Notes: generated from the letters alone by a model not told the origin. Positions 47,879 through 58,668 are shown, numbered from the stretch's first letter. The stretch: DNA of 64,000 nucleotides from Bacteroidota bacterium (GCA_947464275.1 CANHVU010000008.1:1-64000); one strand, 5' to 3'. A program made the numbers and translations.

Positions 47879-49294
47879 TTATAATAAAGTTAAAGGCGCA
47901 ATATAATTGGTTTGGGGAACACTTGTTTTTGAAATTTCGCCAAATCCCCCTAAAACATCTACAAAATTATTCCAACCTCTTTGTTTTAAAATAGATGCAG
48001 CCACCATACTTCTATAACCACCAGCACAATGTAAAATAAATGGCTTCTCTTTAGGAAACTCAGCCAAATGGTTGTTAATTTTTGCTAATGGAATATTTAA
48101 GGCCCCAATTACATGGCTTGATTCAAACTCGCTTGCTTTTCTGACATCAATTACCAAAGTATCTTTTGTTTTATAAACTTGCTCAAATTCTTGTGATGTA
48201 ATTCGGTTTATTACGTCAAATTCATGACCGCTATTTTTCCAAATATTAAATCCACCATCTAAAAAACCGATAGTTTTATCATAACCAACTCGCGCTAACC
48301 TAATAATAGTTTCTTCTTCGCGGCCTTTATCAGTTACAATAATAATTTTTTGGTTTATATCGCTTATCAAATCTCCAACCCACATAGCAAAGTTGCTGTC
48401 TAAGCCAATATTTATACTCAAAGGCACACTTCCCTCGCTGTAATCATTTGCGTTTCGTGTATCTAGAACCAGTACATCATCTTGTTTTGACAATAATTCA
48501 AAAGCCGAAATTGTTAGTGGCTGCATACCTCGTTTTATTATTTCGTCAATACTTTCGTAACCATTAATGTTTAATAATACATTTTTAGGAAAATAAGCCG
48601 GTGGAGTGGTTAAACCAGTTAAAACTTCTTTTATAAACTCTTGCTTGCTCATATTAGGCCTTAGTGCATAGTTAAATTTCTTTTGATTCCTCAAGGTGTC
48701 AACAGTTTCTTTACTCATCATTTTGCCACAAGCACTACCAGCACCATGGTTTGGATAAATTACCAAATCATCGCTCAATGGCATAATTTTATTCCTTAAA
48801 GAATCGTATAAATGACCCGCTAAAATTTCCTCGGTTAAATCAGCTATTACATGTTGTGCTAAATCTGGCCTGCCTACATCGCCTATAAATAAAGTATCGC
48901 CAGTTATTAAACCTTTTTCTTGATTATTTTCGTCAATCAATAAATAACAAGTACTTTCTAAAGTATGTCCAGGAGTATGAATTACTTTTATTTTACACCC
49001 CCCTACATTAAACACTTGATTATCTAAAGCTACAATGGCACCAAAATTAGGTTTTGCAGTTGGGCCGTATACAATCAAAGCATTGGCTTTTTTAGCTAAA
49101 TCAATATGCCCCGATACAAAATCAGCATGAAAATGTGTTTCGAAAATATATTTTATTTTGGCGTTATCGTGTTTGGCTTTTTCCAGATAAGGAGCCACCT
49201 CACGTAATGGATCAAAAATAGCTGCTTCTCCGTTACTTTCAATATAATAAGCTGCATGAGCCAAACATCCTGTGTATATTTGATTAATAATCAT
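47879..49294 (-). CDS. Persulfide dioxygenase-like MBL protein with two rhodanese domains
   Basis: 471 residues. The N-terminal metallo-beta-lactamase domain has THFHADFVSGH (H54, H56, D58), HTPGHT (near 110-115) and FIGDVGRPDL, as in ETHE1-type persulfide dioxygenases. Two rhodanese domains follow. The first (about 255-365) has lost its cysteine (IIIVTDKGREEE). The second has Cys 423 in LHCAGGYRS. This is the CstB/BH0970 layout, which oxidises glutathione or low-molecular-weight persulfides to sulfite or thiosulfate. It is first in a two-gene unit. Confidence 0.9.
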   Translation of the reverse strand: MIINQIYTGCLAHAAYYIESNGEAAIFDPLREVAPYLEKAKHDNAKIKYIFETHFHADFVSGHIDLAKKANALIVYGPTAKPNFGAIVALDNQVFNVGGCKIKVIHTPGHTLESTCYLLIDENNQEKGLITGDTLFIGDVGRPDLAQHVIADLTEEILAGHLYDSLRNKIMPLSDDLVIYPNHGAGSACGKMMSKETVDTLRNQKKFNYALRPNMSKQEFIKEVLTGLTTPPAYFPKNVLLNINGYESIDEIIKRGMQPLTISAFELLSKQDDVLVLDTRNANDYSEGSVPLSINIGLDSNFAMWVGDLISDINQKIIIVTDKGREEETIIRLARVGYDKTIGFLDGGFNIWKNSGHEFDVINRITSQEFEQVYKTKDTLVIDVRKASEFESSHVIGALNIPLAKINNHLAEFPKEKPFILHCAGGYRSMVAASILKQRGWNNFVDVLGGFGEISKTSVPQTNYIAPLTLL

Positions 49295-49391
49295 TTTATA
49301 TAAATATTTGTTTACACAAATTTTAACTCAAATAATTGGATAACAATTGACTAGAATCAAGTATTTTAATAAATTATGCTATCAAAAAAAC

Positions 49392-51131
49392 TTATTTACC
49401 TGTAAACTGAATATAAAAGGTGGTGCCCACTCCTACTTCACTTTCTACATGTATTTTGCCACCTGTTTTATTCAAAAAATCTTTGCAAAGCAATAAACCC
49501 AAGCCTGTTCCTTTTTCTTTATCGGTGCCAAGCGTAGTAAAAGTTTCAGTACCAAATAGTTTTTTTACTTTATCAGCACTCATACCTATGCCTGTATCTT
49601 TAAAAACAACTGTTTCTTCGCCATTAATTTCTTGCGTTGAAAGCATAATTGAATCGCCCGATTTACAAAACTTAATAGCATTTGAAAACAAATTCCTAAA
49701 TACTAATTGCACAGTATTTCTATCAGCATTTAATAAATAATCGCTTGCTATATTATTATTTATTTGTATGTTTTTTTCAAGTGATAATTTGTTAAAAAAA
49801 GTTATTTCAGCATCAACCAAATCCTTTAATAATATTGGTTCTATTACAACCTTCACTGCATCAATTTGGCTTTTTGACCAATTAAGTAAATTTTCTAATA
49901 ACGATGAAGTGTAATCTACGTTTTCAGTTAATTTAGGTAAATACTGCTTAAACTCCTCATGTGAAATATCGTCATCACTTACAATTCGAAGCATGCTAAC
50001 TAAACTAGCAAAAGGAGCTTTTAGATCGTGTGCAATTATTGAAAACAATTTATCCTTTAACCTATTAAGTTCTTCTAGTTCTTTAGTTTGTTTTTCTAAC
50101 TTTTCTTTAGCTAGCTCACTTTCTGAAATATCTCTAAATATTAATAAATTACCTTTGTAAACACCTTTCATTGGGTTTATTTCATTTACAGTAATATCAA
50201 AAATTTTATTATGTGTATTTATTGTAAAATGGTTTCCGTTTGCTATTTGTAAATGATCCGTTAATAAAGGTTTATCATCAATTATTCCAAGTAAATTTTT
50301 ACCAATAATTTCATAATGAGTTGCGTTCAAAAATTTCAAAACAACTGAATTTACATCCAAAATTCTATACTGCGAATCTATAATAATTACCCCCTCACTC
50401 ATATTTTCAATAACTTTTTCCCTAGCTATTGGAATTAAATTAAACAAACTATACCTTAATAGAGAAAAGGCAATTGTAGAGGAAGTAATGATGAAAGCAT
50501 AGGGAGTTAAATCAATGTGCCCGAAAGGTCTAAAACCAACTATATAAATCAAATTGGTTATCCATGGAATTAATGCGGCTAAAATAATTGAGATGTATTG
50601 CTTTTTATAAATAAAATAGCCTTTAATAAGCGAATTTATTAATAAATACATGCCGAAAATAAGCATACAGTAAAAGTAAACAGTATGAATTATGTAAACA
50701 ATGCCAGGCGAAAAGGATAGTAATGGAATGCCATCAGAATTATCGATGGTAACAGTTTTATATTGTAATTTATGGTAATTGTTAGAAATTACAAGTGTGA
50801 ATTCAATAATTGAAATAAAAAAAATTAGGGAGAGATTGGCTTTAGTTAACCATTCGGCTTTATTTACAAAATGTAAAACAAATACAACCCAAATTGCAGG
50901 CAAAAAGGCAATACCCAAATATTCAACCTTGATAAAAAATAACATTTGTTCCAAAGTTGAACTAGCTAGTTCAAAAGAATAAGCTATGCTCCATAATGAA
51001 ATAAAAAACATTAAGGAAGCAAACCACTTAACAATTTCGCCATTACGTTGAAAAAGGATAACTGCTAAAAATAAATTAGCACTTCCAATTATTAATAACA
51101 CTAATGCAAAAACATTGAAGTCAAAACTCAT
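49392..51131 (-). CDS. Sensor histidine kinase with 7TM input and PAS domain
   Basis: 579 residues. The N-terminal 225 residues have seven membrane helices of the histidine-kinase 7TM type. A PAS domain follows (about 235-340; MSEGVIIIDSQYRILDVNSVVLKFL). Then comes HisKA (FSIIAHDLKAPFASLVSMLRIV, His near 367) and the ATPase domain with N-box LFSNAIKFC, G1 DTGIGMS and G2 GTGLGLLLCKDF. No response regulator is adjacent; the receiver at 44905 is 4 kb away and could be a partner, but nothing links them. Confidence 0.92.
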   Translation of the reverse strand: MSFDFNVFALVLLIIGSANLFLAVILFQRNGEIVKWFASLMFFISLWSIAYSFELASSTLEQMLFFIKVEYLGIAFLPAIWVVFVLHFVNKAEWLTKANLSLIFFISIIEFTLVISNNYHKLQYKTVTIDNSDGIPLLSFSPGIVYIIHTVYFYCMLIFGMYLLINSLIKGYFIYKKQYISIILAALIPWITNLIYIVGFRPFGHIDLTPYAFIITSSTIAFSLLRYSLFNLIPIAREKVIENMSEGVIIIDSQYRILDVNSVVLKFLNATHYEIIGKNLLGIIDDKPLLTDHLQIANGNHFTINTHNKIFDITVNEINPMKGVYKGNLLIFRDISESELAKEKLEKQTKELEELNRLKDKLFSIIAHDLKAPFASLVSMLRIVSDDDISHEEFKQYLPKLTENVDYTSSLLENLLNWSKSQIDAVKVVIEPILLKDLVDAEITFFNKLSLEKNIQINNNIASDYLLNADRNTVQLVFRNLFSNAIKFCKSGDSIMLSTQEINGEETVVFKDTGIGMSADKVKKLFGTETFTTLGTDKEKGTGLGLLLCKDFLNKTGGKIHVESEVGVGTTFYIQFTGK

Positions 51132-51168
51132 TGGATAGGTATCTATTAAATAATAATAATAATTAATA

Positions 51169-52329
51169 TTATTTATTTTGCTTGCCTAGTAACTCTTCTA
51201 TTTCTTGTTCAATTTCATTCGCGTCTGCATCAATATCAGTAATCAAATGCCTGTGGATATAAACAGGTAATTGACCTAATATTATGGCCATACCAACAAT
51301 TACAGAAGCTAACACCATAATATTTGTATTTCGTAATAATACTGCTACAAAAATAAAAAGTACATTAGTTACATAAAGCGTTAAACAAACTTGATTATGT
51401 GTCAATCCAATCTTTATGAGCCAATGATGTAAATGGTTTCTATCTGCTTTGAAAGGAGATTGCTTGTTCACTATTCTTAAAATAAAAACTCTTAATGTAT
51501 CGTACAAAGGAATTATTAAAACTGCAATTGCTATAATTGGTGCTGTGGTTAAAGACAATCCATCTGTTCTAACAATATTTCCAAACTCAATGAATTTTAA
51601 AGTAAAAATAGAAATCAAAAAGCCAATTGTCAATGATCCGGCATCACCCATAAAAATTTTAGCGGGAGCGTAATTAAAAAACAAAAAACCTAAAAGAGAA
51701 CCACTTAAAGCAAAACTAATTGTAGCCCAACCAAATTCACCAATAAGATAAAACCACGCAGCGAAAGCTAACGAAATAATCAAACCTAGTCCACCTGCAA
51801 GTCCATCAACTCCATCAATTAAATTAAAAGCATTAGTAATTACAATAAGTGTAAAAATACTTATTGGTATACTTAAATAAATGGAAATATCATTAATACC
51901 AAATAAACCCTGAAAACTCGTAATTCTAATTCCTTCTGCCATACATACTAAACTTGCAGAAAAAATTTGCATTACCAATTTGTTGATAGGCGATATTACG
52001 ATAATATCATCCTTTAATCCTGAAAAAAAAAGCACTATTAATCCTGCAGTTAAATATTGTAAACGGGGAACATTCGAATCAGCCCACAAACATACAGAAA
52101 TTGCAAAAGCTGCAAAAATAGCTAATCCTCCTAACCTTGGAATTTTACTTGTATGTAATTTCCTGTCATTATGTGAGTCATACAAACCCTTGAGTTTAGC
52201 AATTGTTATAATTGAAGGAATTCCAAAAAGGACAATTATAAATGAGGTAATAAATAAAAGTGTAGTATTTAACATAATAAATGAAACACAAAGAATGACA
52301 AAAGAAATGATAAAAAGAAATTTAAACAA
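51169..52329 (-). CDS. Polyprenyl-phosphate HexNAc-1-phosphate transferase (WecA/TagO family)
   Basis: 386 residues with about 11 membrane helices. Family motifs: HTSKIPRLGGLAIF (near 60-73), the catalytic Asp block NAFNLIDGVDGLAGGLGLI (near 165-183), FMGDAGSLTIGFL (near 225-237), and the basic HxxH stretch NHLHHWLIKIGL (near 295-306). It links a HexNAc-1-phosphate to undecaprenyl phosphate and so starts envelope polysaccharide synthesis. It is adjacent to the ribosomal operon but separated by a terminator. Confidence 0.92.
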   Translation of the reverse strand: MFKFLFIISFVILCVSFIMLNTTLLFITSFIIVLFGIPSIITIAKLKGLYDSHNDRKLHTSKIPRLGGLAIFAAFAISVCLWADSNVPRLQYLTAGLIVLFFSGLKDDIIVISPINKLVMQIFSASLVCMAEGIRITSFQGLFGINDISIYLSIPISIFTLIVITNAFNLIDGVDGLAGGLGLIISLAFAAWFYLIGEFGWATISFALSGSLLGFLFFNYAPAKIFMGDAGSLTIGFLISIFTLKFIEFGNIVRTDGLSLTTAPIIAIAVLIIPLYDTLRVFILRIVNKQSPFKADRNHLHHWLIKIGLTHNQVCLTLYVTNVLFIFVAVLLRNTNIMVLASVIVGMAIILGQLPVYIHRHLITDIDADANEIEQEIEELLGKQNK

Positions 52330-52332
52330 AAA

Positions 52333-52364
52333 AAACTCCGAAAATCAATAGATAATCGGAGTTT
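52333..52364 (-). terminator. Terminator of the ribosomal protein operon
   Basis: AAACTCCGA pairs with TCGGAGTTT. The minus strand continues into TTTTTT. It lies 18 bases past the rplQ stop. Confidence 0.8.
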
Positions 52365-52381
52365 CTAATAAATTTATTAAA

Positions 52382-52852
52382 TTACTCAGCAGTTTCTGTA
52401 GCAACCTCAGTAGTTACTTCATCCTTCTTAGGAGCTCTTCCACGTCTAGTTTTCTTAGCAGTAGATTTAGCTGCTTTCATTGAAAGCATAGCCTCATTAA
52501 AGTCTACTAATTCAATAATTGCCATTTCAGCATTATCACCTTGACGGTTCATCAACTTTAAAATTCTTAAATATCCACCTGGTCTATCTGCTACCTTAGC
52601 AGCTACAGGTCCAAATAATTCTTTAACTGCTTCTGCTTGCTTTAAATAAGAAAAAACAGTTCTTCGGCTATGTGTAGAGTCTGTCTTTGATTTGGTAATT
52701 AAAGGCTCAGCAAATAATCTTAGCGCTTTAGCCTTCGCTAAAGTAGTTGTAATTCTTTTATGCAAAATCAATGATGAAGCCATATTGGCTAACATTGCTT
52801 TTCTGTGAGGTGCAGTTCTACCTAAATGATTAAGTTTGTTTCCGTGTCTCAT
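52382..52852 (-). CDS. rplQ: 50S ribosomal protein L17
   Basis: 156 residues. The start [31 protein letters not shown] is diagnostic. It has a C-terminal extension of about 35 residues rich in Lys, Ala and Glu ([21 protein letters not shown]) beyond the E. coli protein. It is the last gene of the operon and follows rpoA as usual. Confidence 0.96.
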   Translation of the reverse strand: MRHGNKLNHLGRTAPHRKAMLANMASSLILHKRITTTLAKAKALRLFAEPLITKSKTDSTHSRRTVFSYLKQAEAVKELFGPVAAKVADRPGGYLRILKLMNRQGDNAEMAIIELVDFNEAMLSMKAAKSTAKKTRRGRAPKKDEVTTEVATETAE

Positions 52853-52882
52853 TATATTTTTTTTTATATCGTACTAATACGA

Positions 52883-53875
52883 CTAGTCTTCGTTTAATTT
52901 AAATTTAGCAACATCCATTCCAAAGGTTAATCCTTTGTCGCGAACTAACTCTTCTAACTCTGAAAGTGACTTTTTACCGAAATTTCTGAATTTTAATAAA
53001 TCAGCTATATCAAAACTAACCAATTCAGATAATGATTTAATATCGGCTGCTTTTAAACAATTATAAGCACGAACAGATAAATCTAAATCAGATAAAGGAG
53101 TTTTAAGAATTTTGCGAACATGTAGTAAATTCTCATCTACTTCCTGAGGAACTTCTTTTACTTGAGTATCCAAAGTAATTAGTTCATCACTAAATAACAT
53201 AAAGTGTTGAATTAAAATTTTTGCAGCTTCTTTTAAAGCCTCTTCAGGATGAATTGAGCCATCAGTACTGATTTCAATATTTAACTTTTCGTAATCAGTT
53301 TTTTGTTCAACACGGTAGTCCTCAACTAAAAATTTAACATTAATAATTGGAGTAAAAACAGCATCTATTGGAATTACACCAACAATAGAGTCCTTAGTAC
53401 GGTTCTCATCAGCAGGCAAATATCCACGACCTTTTTCTACAACAAGTTCAACTTCTAAATGAACAAAACTTTCCATATTACAAATTACCAACTCAGGGTT
53501 AAGTATCTTGTAAGCGTTAGTATGCTTTGCAATATCGCCAGCAGTAAATTGCTCTTGACCTTTAATATTAATATAAATTTTTTCGTTATCAACCCCATCC
53601 ATGGTACGTTTGAAACGTACACGTTTTAGATTAAGAACTATTTCAGTTACATCTTCAATAACACCCTTAACTGTTGAAAACTCATGATCTACACCAGTTA
53701 TTTTTACGGAAGTAATTGCGTAACCTTCAAGTGAAGACAATAAAATTCTTCTTAAAGAGTTACCAATAGTAACTCCGTATCCTTTTTCAAGAGGACGGAA
53801 TTCGAACTGACCAAAAAAGTCAGTATCTTTATGCATGATAACCTTGTCAGGCTTTTGAAAAGCAAGTATTGCCAT
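52883..53875 (-). CDS. rpoA: RNA polymerase alpha subunit
   Basis: 330 residues: N-terminal dimer domain ([35 protein letters not shown]) and C-terminal domain (about 250-330; [26 protein letters not shown] ... [22 protein letters not shown]), which contacts UP elements and activators. It lies in the standard S13-S11-S4-alpha-L17 order. Confidence 0.97.
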   Translation of the reverse strand: MAILAFQKPDKVIMHKDTDFFGQFEFRPLEKGYGVTIGNSLRRILLSSLEGYAITSVKITGVDHEFSTVKGVIEDVTEIVLNLKRVRFKRTMDGVDNEKIYINIKGQEQFTAGDIAKHTNAYKILNPELVICNMESFVHLEVELVVEKGRGYLPADENRTKDSIVGVIPIDAVFTPIINVKFLVEDYRVEQKTDYEKLNIEISTDGSIHPEEALKEAAKILIQHFMLFSDELITLDTQVKEVPQEVDENLLHVRKILKTPLSDLDLSVRAYNCLKAADIKSLSELVSFDIADLLKFRNFGKKSLSELEELVRDKGLTFGMDVAKFKLNED

Positions 53876-53899
53876 TTATAATATTCTTTTTTTAAATTA

Positions 53900-54511
53900 T
53901 TATTTAGAGTATAACTCTACTATTAATTGTTCTTTGATGTTTTCAGGAACTTGATCACGCTCAGGTAAAGAAAGGAAAGTACCAGTAAGTGATGAAGAAT
54001 CCCATGATAACCAATTAAAACGTTTAACATTAGAATTAGCTAGGCTATTAACTATAACCTCTACTGATTTTGATTTTTCTCTAACTGCAACAATATCACC
54101 TGGTCTTAAAGTATAAGAAGAAATATTAACAACTTTACCATTTACTGTGATATGTCTATGGCCAACCAATTGACGAGCAGCTGCTCTTGTTGGAGCTAAT
54201 CCTAAACGATAAACAGTATTATCCAAACGAGCTTCTAAGAATTTAATCAAGTTCTCGCCAGTAACACCTTTACGTCTAACAGCCTCTTCAAAAATTTTAT
54301 AAAACTGACGCTCTAAAACGCCATATGTGTATTTTACTTTTTGTTTTTCACCTAACTGAATAGCATACTCAGTTTGTTTTGTTCTTCTTCTAGCATTACC
54401 GTGTTGTCCAGGAGGAACAGTACTACGTTTTTCGTAATATTTGTCGCTTCCAAAAATCGGATCTTTAAAGCGTCTTGCTATTTTGGTTTTTGGACCTATA
54501 TATCTTGCCAT
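53900..54511 (-). CDS. rpsD: 30S ribosomal protein S4
   Basis: 203 residues. N-terminal [21 protein letters not shown] and the S4 RNA-binding domain ([32 protein letters not shown], near 92-123). The cysteines of the zinc-binding S4 type are absent. S4 starts 30S assembly and in other bacteria represses its operon. Confidence 0.96.
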   Translation of the reverse strand: MARYIGPKTKIARRFKDPIFGSDKYYEKRSTVPPGQHGNARRRTKQTEYAIQLGEKQKVKYTYGVLERQFYKIFEEAVRRKGVTGENLIKFLEARLDNTVYRLGLAPTRAAARQLVGHRHITVNGKVVNISSYTLRPGDIVAVREKSKSVEVIVNSLANSNVKRFNWLSWDSSSLTGTFLSLPERDQVPENIKEQLIVELYSK

Positions 54512-54532
54512 TTTGTATTCTTATTTAAATGA

Positions 54533-54925
54533 TTATACTCTTCTGCTTTTTGGAGGACGACAACCGTTGTGAGGTAGCGGAGTGATATCTTTAATTGATA
54601 ATACTTCTAAACCACTAGCTTGTAAAGTACGGATTGCACTTTCTCTTCCACTACCAGGTCCCTTAACAAAAACATCAATTTTTTTCATACCAGCATCTAC
54701 AGCAACTTTAGCACATTCTGAAGCAGCTGTTTGTGCGGCATAAGGAGTATTTTTCTTAGAACCTCTAAATCCCATTTTACCGGCAGAGCCCCAAGATACA
54801 ACCTGACCAGTTGCATTGGTAATAGAGATAATTATATTATTAAAAGAAGCTTTAATGTGAGCTTGACCATGTGTGTCAATTACAACAACTCTTTTTTTAC
54901 TAACTTTTTTATTATTTGTAGCCAT
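54533..54925 (-). CDS. rpsK: 30S ribosomal protein S11
   Basis: 130 residues with [46 protein letters not shown] and the C-terminal [13 protein letters not shown]. It is a component of the 30S platform near the mRNA exit. It is 21 bases from rpsM. Confidence 0.97.
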   Translation of the reverse strand: MATNNKKVSKKRVVVIDTHGQAHIKASFNNIIISITNATGQVVSWGSAGKMGFRGSKKNTPYAAQTAASECAKVAVDAGMKKIDVFVKGPGSGRESAIRTLQASGLEVLSIKDITPLPHNGCRPPKSRRV

Positions 54926-54946
54926 TATTCTTTTTTATGCTATTTA

Positions 54947-55324
54947 TTATTTAGTAACTTTCTTTTTACCTGCTACCGTTTTACGTTTACCTTTTCTGGT
55001 ACGTGAATTGGTTTTAGTTCTTTGACCACGAACAGGTAATCCTTTACGGTGACGAAGACCACGATAGCAACCAATATCTAATAAACGTTTAATATTTAAT
55101 TGTTTTTCCGATCTTAACTCACCTTCAACAGTTACAAAATCAGTGATGTGTTTACGAATAGCACTTAATTCGTCATCACTCCACTCACTAACCTTTTTAT
55201 TTACATCAATATTATTAGTATTTAATATTAACGTAGCGGTTGAACGTCCTATTCCGTAAATATAGGTTAAACCTATTTCACCTCTTTTATTTTTTGGTAA
55301 ATCTATACCTGATATACGAGCCAT
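54947..55324 (-). CDS. rpsM: 30S ribosomal protein S13
   Basis: 125 residues. [26 protein letters not shown] at the start, [23 protein letters not shown]-like C-terminus ([16 protein letters not shown]). It contacts the P-site tRNA and forms the intersubunit bridge to L5. Confidence 0.97.
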   Translation of the reverse strand: MARISGIDLPKNKRGEIGLTYIYGIGRSTATLILNTNNIDVNKKVSEWSDDELSAIRKHITDFVTVEGELRSEKQLNIKRLLDIGCYRGLRHRKGLPVRGQRTKTNSRTRKGKRKTVAGKKKVTK

Positions 55325-55333
55325 ATTATATTA

Positions 55334-55450
55334 TTATCCTTGACGTTGTTTAAACTTTGGGTTCTTTTTGTTAATTACGTAAACTCTACCTTTACGTTTT
55401 ACAATTACACAATCCTCGCTGCGTTTCTTTACAGAAGCTCTTACTTTCAT
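55334..55450 (-). CDS. rpmJ: 50S ribosomal protein L36, zinc-free type
   Basis: 38 residues read from ATG 55450 to TAA at 55334: it begins [14 protein letters not shown] and ends NPKFKQRQG. Of the four zinc ligands of the classic L36 (three Cys and one His) only one Cys remains, so this is the zinc-independent form. It sits in its usual place between infA and rpsM. Confidence 0.93.
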   Translation of the reverse strand: MKVRASVKKRSEDCVIVKRKGRVYVINKKNPKFKQRQG

Positions 55451-55467
55451 TTCTTCTATTTATTTTT

Positions 55468-55686
55468 TTATTTGTATCTATAAATAATTCTTCCTTTTGT
55501 CAAATCGTATGGACTCATTTCACATGCAATTTTATCACCAGGTAAAATTTTGATATAATGCATTCTCATCTTACCAGAAATATGGGCAATTATTTGATGT
55601 CCGTTTTCCAACTGGACTCTAAACATTGCATTACTTAAGGCTTCGACAATAATACCGTCTTGTTTTATAACTGATTGTTTTGACAT
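55468..55686 (-). CDS. infA: Translation initiation factor IF-1
   Basis: 72 residues from ATG 55686 ([20 protein letters not shown]); the longer open frame upstream is not needed. It is an OB-fold with [21 protein letters not shown] and [20 protein letters not shown]. It binds the A site during initiation. It lies in the operon between secY and rpmJ. Confidence 0.96.
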   Translation of the reverse strand: MSKQSVIKQDGIIVEALSNAMFRVQLENGHQIIAHISGKMRMHYIKILPGDKIACEMSPYDLTKGRIIYRYK

Positions 55687-55738
55687 TTTTAATTGGGGTT
55701 GCGAAAATAATATATTTTTTTTATTTATCAACAACTAA

Positions 55739-57082
55739 TTAAGCCGCTGTATTACTTCCACTTCTACCTTTGATTTTCCCACTTTTCATTAATCCATCAT
55801 ATTGACGCATTAATAAATGACTTTCTATTTGTTGCAAAGTATCTAAAACAACACCTACCAAAATTAGTAACGATGTTCCGCCATAAAATTGTGCAAATTG
55901 GCTATTAATATTAAAAGCACCTGCAAATGAAGGCAATACTGCAACAAAAGCTAGGAAAATTGCTCCTGGTAAAGTAATTCTGCTCATAACATTATCGATG
56001 AAATCTGCAGTAGACTTGCCTGGTTTAATCCCCGGTATAAATCCATTATTCTTTTTCATATCATCCGAAATTTGATTAGCATTCACTGAAATTGCAGTAT
56101 AAAAATACGTAAACAATACAATTAATAAGCCAAAAGTCATATTATATGCAAAAGACAAAGGGTTAGCAAAAGAAGATAAAAAACTATTCGCCTCTACATT
56201 TGAAACAAATTGTGCGATATAACCTGGAATAAACATTAATGCTTGAGCAAAAATTATTGGCATAACACCTGCAGCGTTAATTTTTAAAGGGATATATTGT
56301 CTTACACCTCCAAATTGTCTGTTACCAACAATTCTCTTGGCGTATTGAACAGGGATTCGCCTTGTTCCTTGTACTAATAAAATAGTTATCATTATTACAG
56401 CGAATAAAGCAGCAAGCTCTATTACAAAAATAACCAATCCACCACCACCAGTTGACAATTTAAAGTTGAATTCGTCCCAGAAAGCTATCGGTAAACGAGC
56501 AATAATTCCAATCATAATGATTAAAGAAATACCATTACCTATACCTTTATCCGTTATTCTTTCACCTAACCACATAACAAACATTGTACTTGCAGTTAAA
56601 ATAATCATAGAACTAAAAGTGAACATAAAATCAGAAACAACATCAGCAGAAATAATAGCTGAAGGGTTTGTGTTTTTTAAATTGATTATAAAGCCGTAAG
56701 ACTGAACAACAGTGATTGCTATAGTTAAATAACGAGTAATTTGATTAATTTTTCTTCTACCATCTTCGCCTTCCTTTTGCATTCTTTGGAATGAAGGTAA
56801 AGCTAACGATAATAACTGAACAACAATTGATGCGCTAATGTATGGCATAATTCCGAGAGCAAAAATAGAAGCTCGGCCAAAAGCACCACCAGCAAACATA
56901 TTAATGATACCAAATAAACCACCATCTGCCTGCTTAGTATCTAACAGATTTGGATCAATGCCAGGTAAAGTTACATAGCTACCAATTCTGTATACTAGTA
57001 ATAACCAAAATGTGATTTGAAGTTTGAATCTTAAATCATCAATTCTCCAAATGTTTTTTAATGTATCAAATAGTTTTTTCAT
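55739..57082 (-). CDS. secY: Preprotein translocase subunit SecY
   Basis: 447 residues with ten membrane helices. Plug and pore landmarks are RIGSYVTLPGIDPNLL and GGAFGRASIFALGIMPYISASI. The cytoplasmic loops are GTRRIPVQYAKR and MKKNNGFIPGIKPGKSTADFID. It is the channel subunit of the Sec translocon. It lies between rplO and infA as in most bacteria. Confidence 0.97.
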   Translation of the reverse strand: MKKLFDTLKNIWRIDDLRFKLQITFWLLLVYRIGSYVTLPGIDPNLLDTKQADGGLFGIINMFAGGAFGRASIFALGIMPYISASIVVQLLSLALPSFQRMQKEGEDGRRKINQITRYLTIAITVVQSYGFIINLKNTNPSAIISADVVSDFMFTFSSMIILTASTMFVMWLGERITDKGIGNGISLIIMIGIIARLPIAFWDEFNFKLSTGGGGLVIFVIELAALFAVIMITILLVQGTRRIPVQYAKRIVGNRQFGGVRQYIPLKINAAGVMPIIFAQALMFIPGYIAQFVSNVEANSFLSSFANPLSFAYNMTFGLLIVLFTYFYTAISVNANQISDDMKKNNGFIPGIKPGKSTADFIDNVMSRITLPGAIFLAFVAVLPSFAGAFNINSQFAQFYGGTSLLILVGVVLDTLQQIESHLLMRQYDGLMKSGKIKGRSGSNTAA

Positions 57083-57088
57083 TTGTTA

Positions 57089-57538
57089 TTAGATTTTTAC
57101 TATTGAACCTCCAACTGCCTCGATAGCCTTTTGAGCTGAAGCAGAAAAAGCATGAGCTTTAACCTCAACAGAAACGCTAATATCTCCTCTTCCTAAAATT
57201 TTAACAAGGTGATTTTTACTTACAATACCATTGGCAACTAGAACATCAAAATCAATTGATTTCAATCCTTTTTCTGTAGCAATGATTTGTAATCTATCTA
57301 AATTGATACCAACGTATTCAACTCTATTCAAACTTTTGAAACCAATTTTTGGTAAACGTCTGTATAAAGGCATTTGTCCACCTTCGAAGCCACGCTTAGT
57401 GCTAGTACCACTTCTTGAACCAGCACCTTTATTACCACGTGCAGCAGTCCCACCTTTTCCACTACCTTCACCTCTACCTACTCTTTTACCTTCTTTATGA
57501 ACTGAACCAGCTGCTGGTTTTAAATTATGTAAATTCAT
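57089..57538 (-). CDS. rplO: 50S ribosomal protein L15
   Basis: 149 residues with the Gly/Arg-rich N-terminus (MNLHNLKPAAGSVHKEGKR, then GRGEGSGKGGTAARGNKGAG) and 'RRLPKIGFKSLNRVEY'. It is a late 50S assembly protein. It is 12 bases from rpmD and 6 bases from secY. Confidence 0.96.
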   Translation of the reverse strand: MNLHNLKPAAGSVHKEGKRVGRGEGSGKGGTAARGNKGAGSRSGTSTKRGFEGGQMPLYRRLPKIGFKSLNRVEYVGINLDRLQIIATEKGLKSIDFDVLVANGIVSKNHLVKILGRGDISVSVEVKAHAFSASAQKAIEAVGGSIVKI

Positions 57539-57550
57539 TAATTAATATTT

Positions 57551-57730
57551 TTAAATGTTTTCAACTTTTAATAAATGAGCAACTTTGTTGATCATACCTA
57601 ATACAGCAGGAGTTCCTTCAACCTCACGGGATTGATTCAATTTTGAAAATCCTAAAGCCTTGATAGTACGCTTTTGACCTTCAGGTCTGTCAATGATGCT
57701 TTTTACGTATGTAATTTTAACCTTAGCCAT
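57551..57730 (-). CDS. rpmD: 50S ribosomal protein L30
   Basis: 59 residues from ATG 57730: [20 protein letters not shown], then [17 protein letters not shown], ending HLLKVENI. It overlaps the end of rpsE by 8 bases (ATGGCTAA contains its ATG and the TAA of rpsE), so it is translationally coupled. Confidence 0.95.
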   Translation of the reverse strand: MAKVKITYVKSIIDRPEGQKRTIKALGFSKLNQSREVEGTPAVLGMINKVAHLLKVENI

Positions 57731-58259
57731 TATTCACTTCTCCTCCATTAAAAACTTTTTTCATCGATATACCACGAGTATTTGCAATTGTATATGCATC
57801 ACGCATATTTAATAAAGCATCAACAGTAGCTTTAACAACATTGTGCGGATTAGATGAACCTTTAGATTTAGCTAACACGTCTGTAACCCCAGCACTTTCT
57901 AAAACTGCACGCATAGCACCACCAGCAATTACGCCTGTACCATGAGCAGCAGGCTTAAGAAACACTCTTCCTCCACCATATTTTCCAAGTTGCTCATGAG
58001 GTATAGTACCTTTAAGAACTGGAACTTTCATTAAATTCTTTTTAGCGTCTTCAACTCCTTTGCTGATAGAATCAGTTACCTCGTTAGCTTTACCTAAACC
58101 GTAACCAATAACCCCATTTCCATCTCCCACTACAACTAAAGCTGAAAAGCTAAAAGTACGTCCACCTTTTGTAACTTTTGCTACACGGTTTATTGCAACT
58201 ACTCTTTCTTTAAGCTCTATGTCGCTTGATTTTACTCTTTTTATATTTTCTGTAGACAT
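57723..58259 (-). CDS. rpsE: 30S ribosomal protein S5
   Basis: 178 residues with the S5 double-stranded-RNA-binding motif ([43 protein letters not shown]) and '[22 protein letters not shown]'. It affects decoding accuracy. Its stop codon overlaps rpmD. A 53-base gap to rplR holds a small hairpin-prone AT-rich stretch. Confidence 0.97.
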   Translation of the reverse strand: MSTENIKRVKSSDIELKERVVAINRVAKVTKGGRTFSFSALVVVGDGNGVIGYGLGKANEVTDSISKGVEDAKKNLMKVPVLKGTIPHEQLGKYGGGRVFLKPAAHGTGVIAGGAMRAVLESAGVTDVLAKSKGSSNPHNVVKATVDALLNMRDAYTIANTRGISMKKVFNGGEVNNG

Positions 58260-58312
58260 AATATTTATTGTTTTACTTTATGCTGATAACAACATAAAAT
58301 GATAAAAGCAAT

Positions 58313-58660
58313 TTAAAACTTTAAACCTCCTTCGCGAGCACCTTCAGCTAAACTTTTGATACGACCATGGTACAAATAACCATTTCTATCAAAAACCACT
58401 TCAGTAATGCCAGATGATATTGCTTTTTGTGCTATTTCTTTACCTACTATAACTGATAATTCTACTTTACAAACTTTCTCAGTAATTGAACGAGACGAAG
58501 AAGACACTAAAGTCTTTCCTGCCACATCATCAATAATTTGAGCATATATAGCTTTATTGCTACGGAATACAGATAAACGTGGTTTTACAGGAGTACCTTT
58601 AATACGGCCACGAATTCCTCTTTTTATTCTAGATCTGCGTAATTCTTTTTTGGTTGCCAT
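58313..58660 (-). CDS. rplR: 50S ribosomal protein L18
   Basis: 115 residues. [37 protein letters not shown] and the C-terminal [25 protein letters not shown] are typical. It binds 5S rRNA together with L5. It is 8 bases from rplF. Confidence 0.96.
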   Translation of the reverse strand: MATKKELRRSRIKRGIRGRIKGTPVKPRLSVFRSNKAIYAQIIDDVAGKTLVSSSSRSITEKVCKVELSVIVGKEIAQKAISSGITEVVFDRNGYLYHGRIKSLAEGAREGGLKF

Positions 58661-58668
58661 AACTTTTA

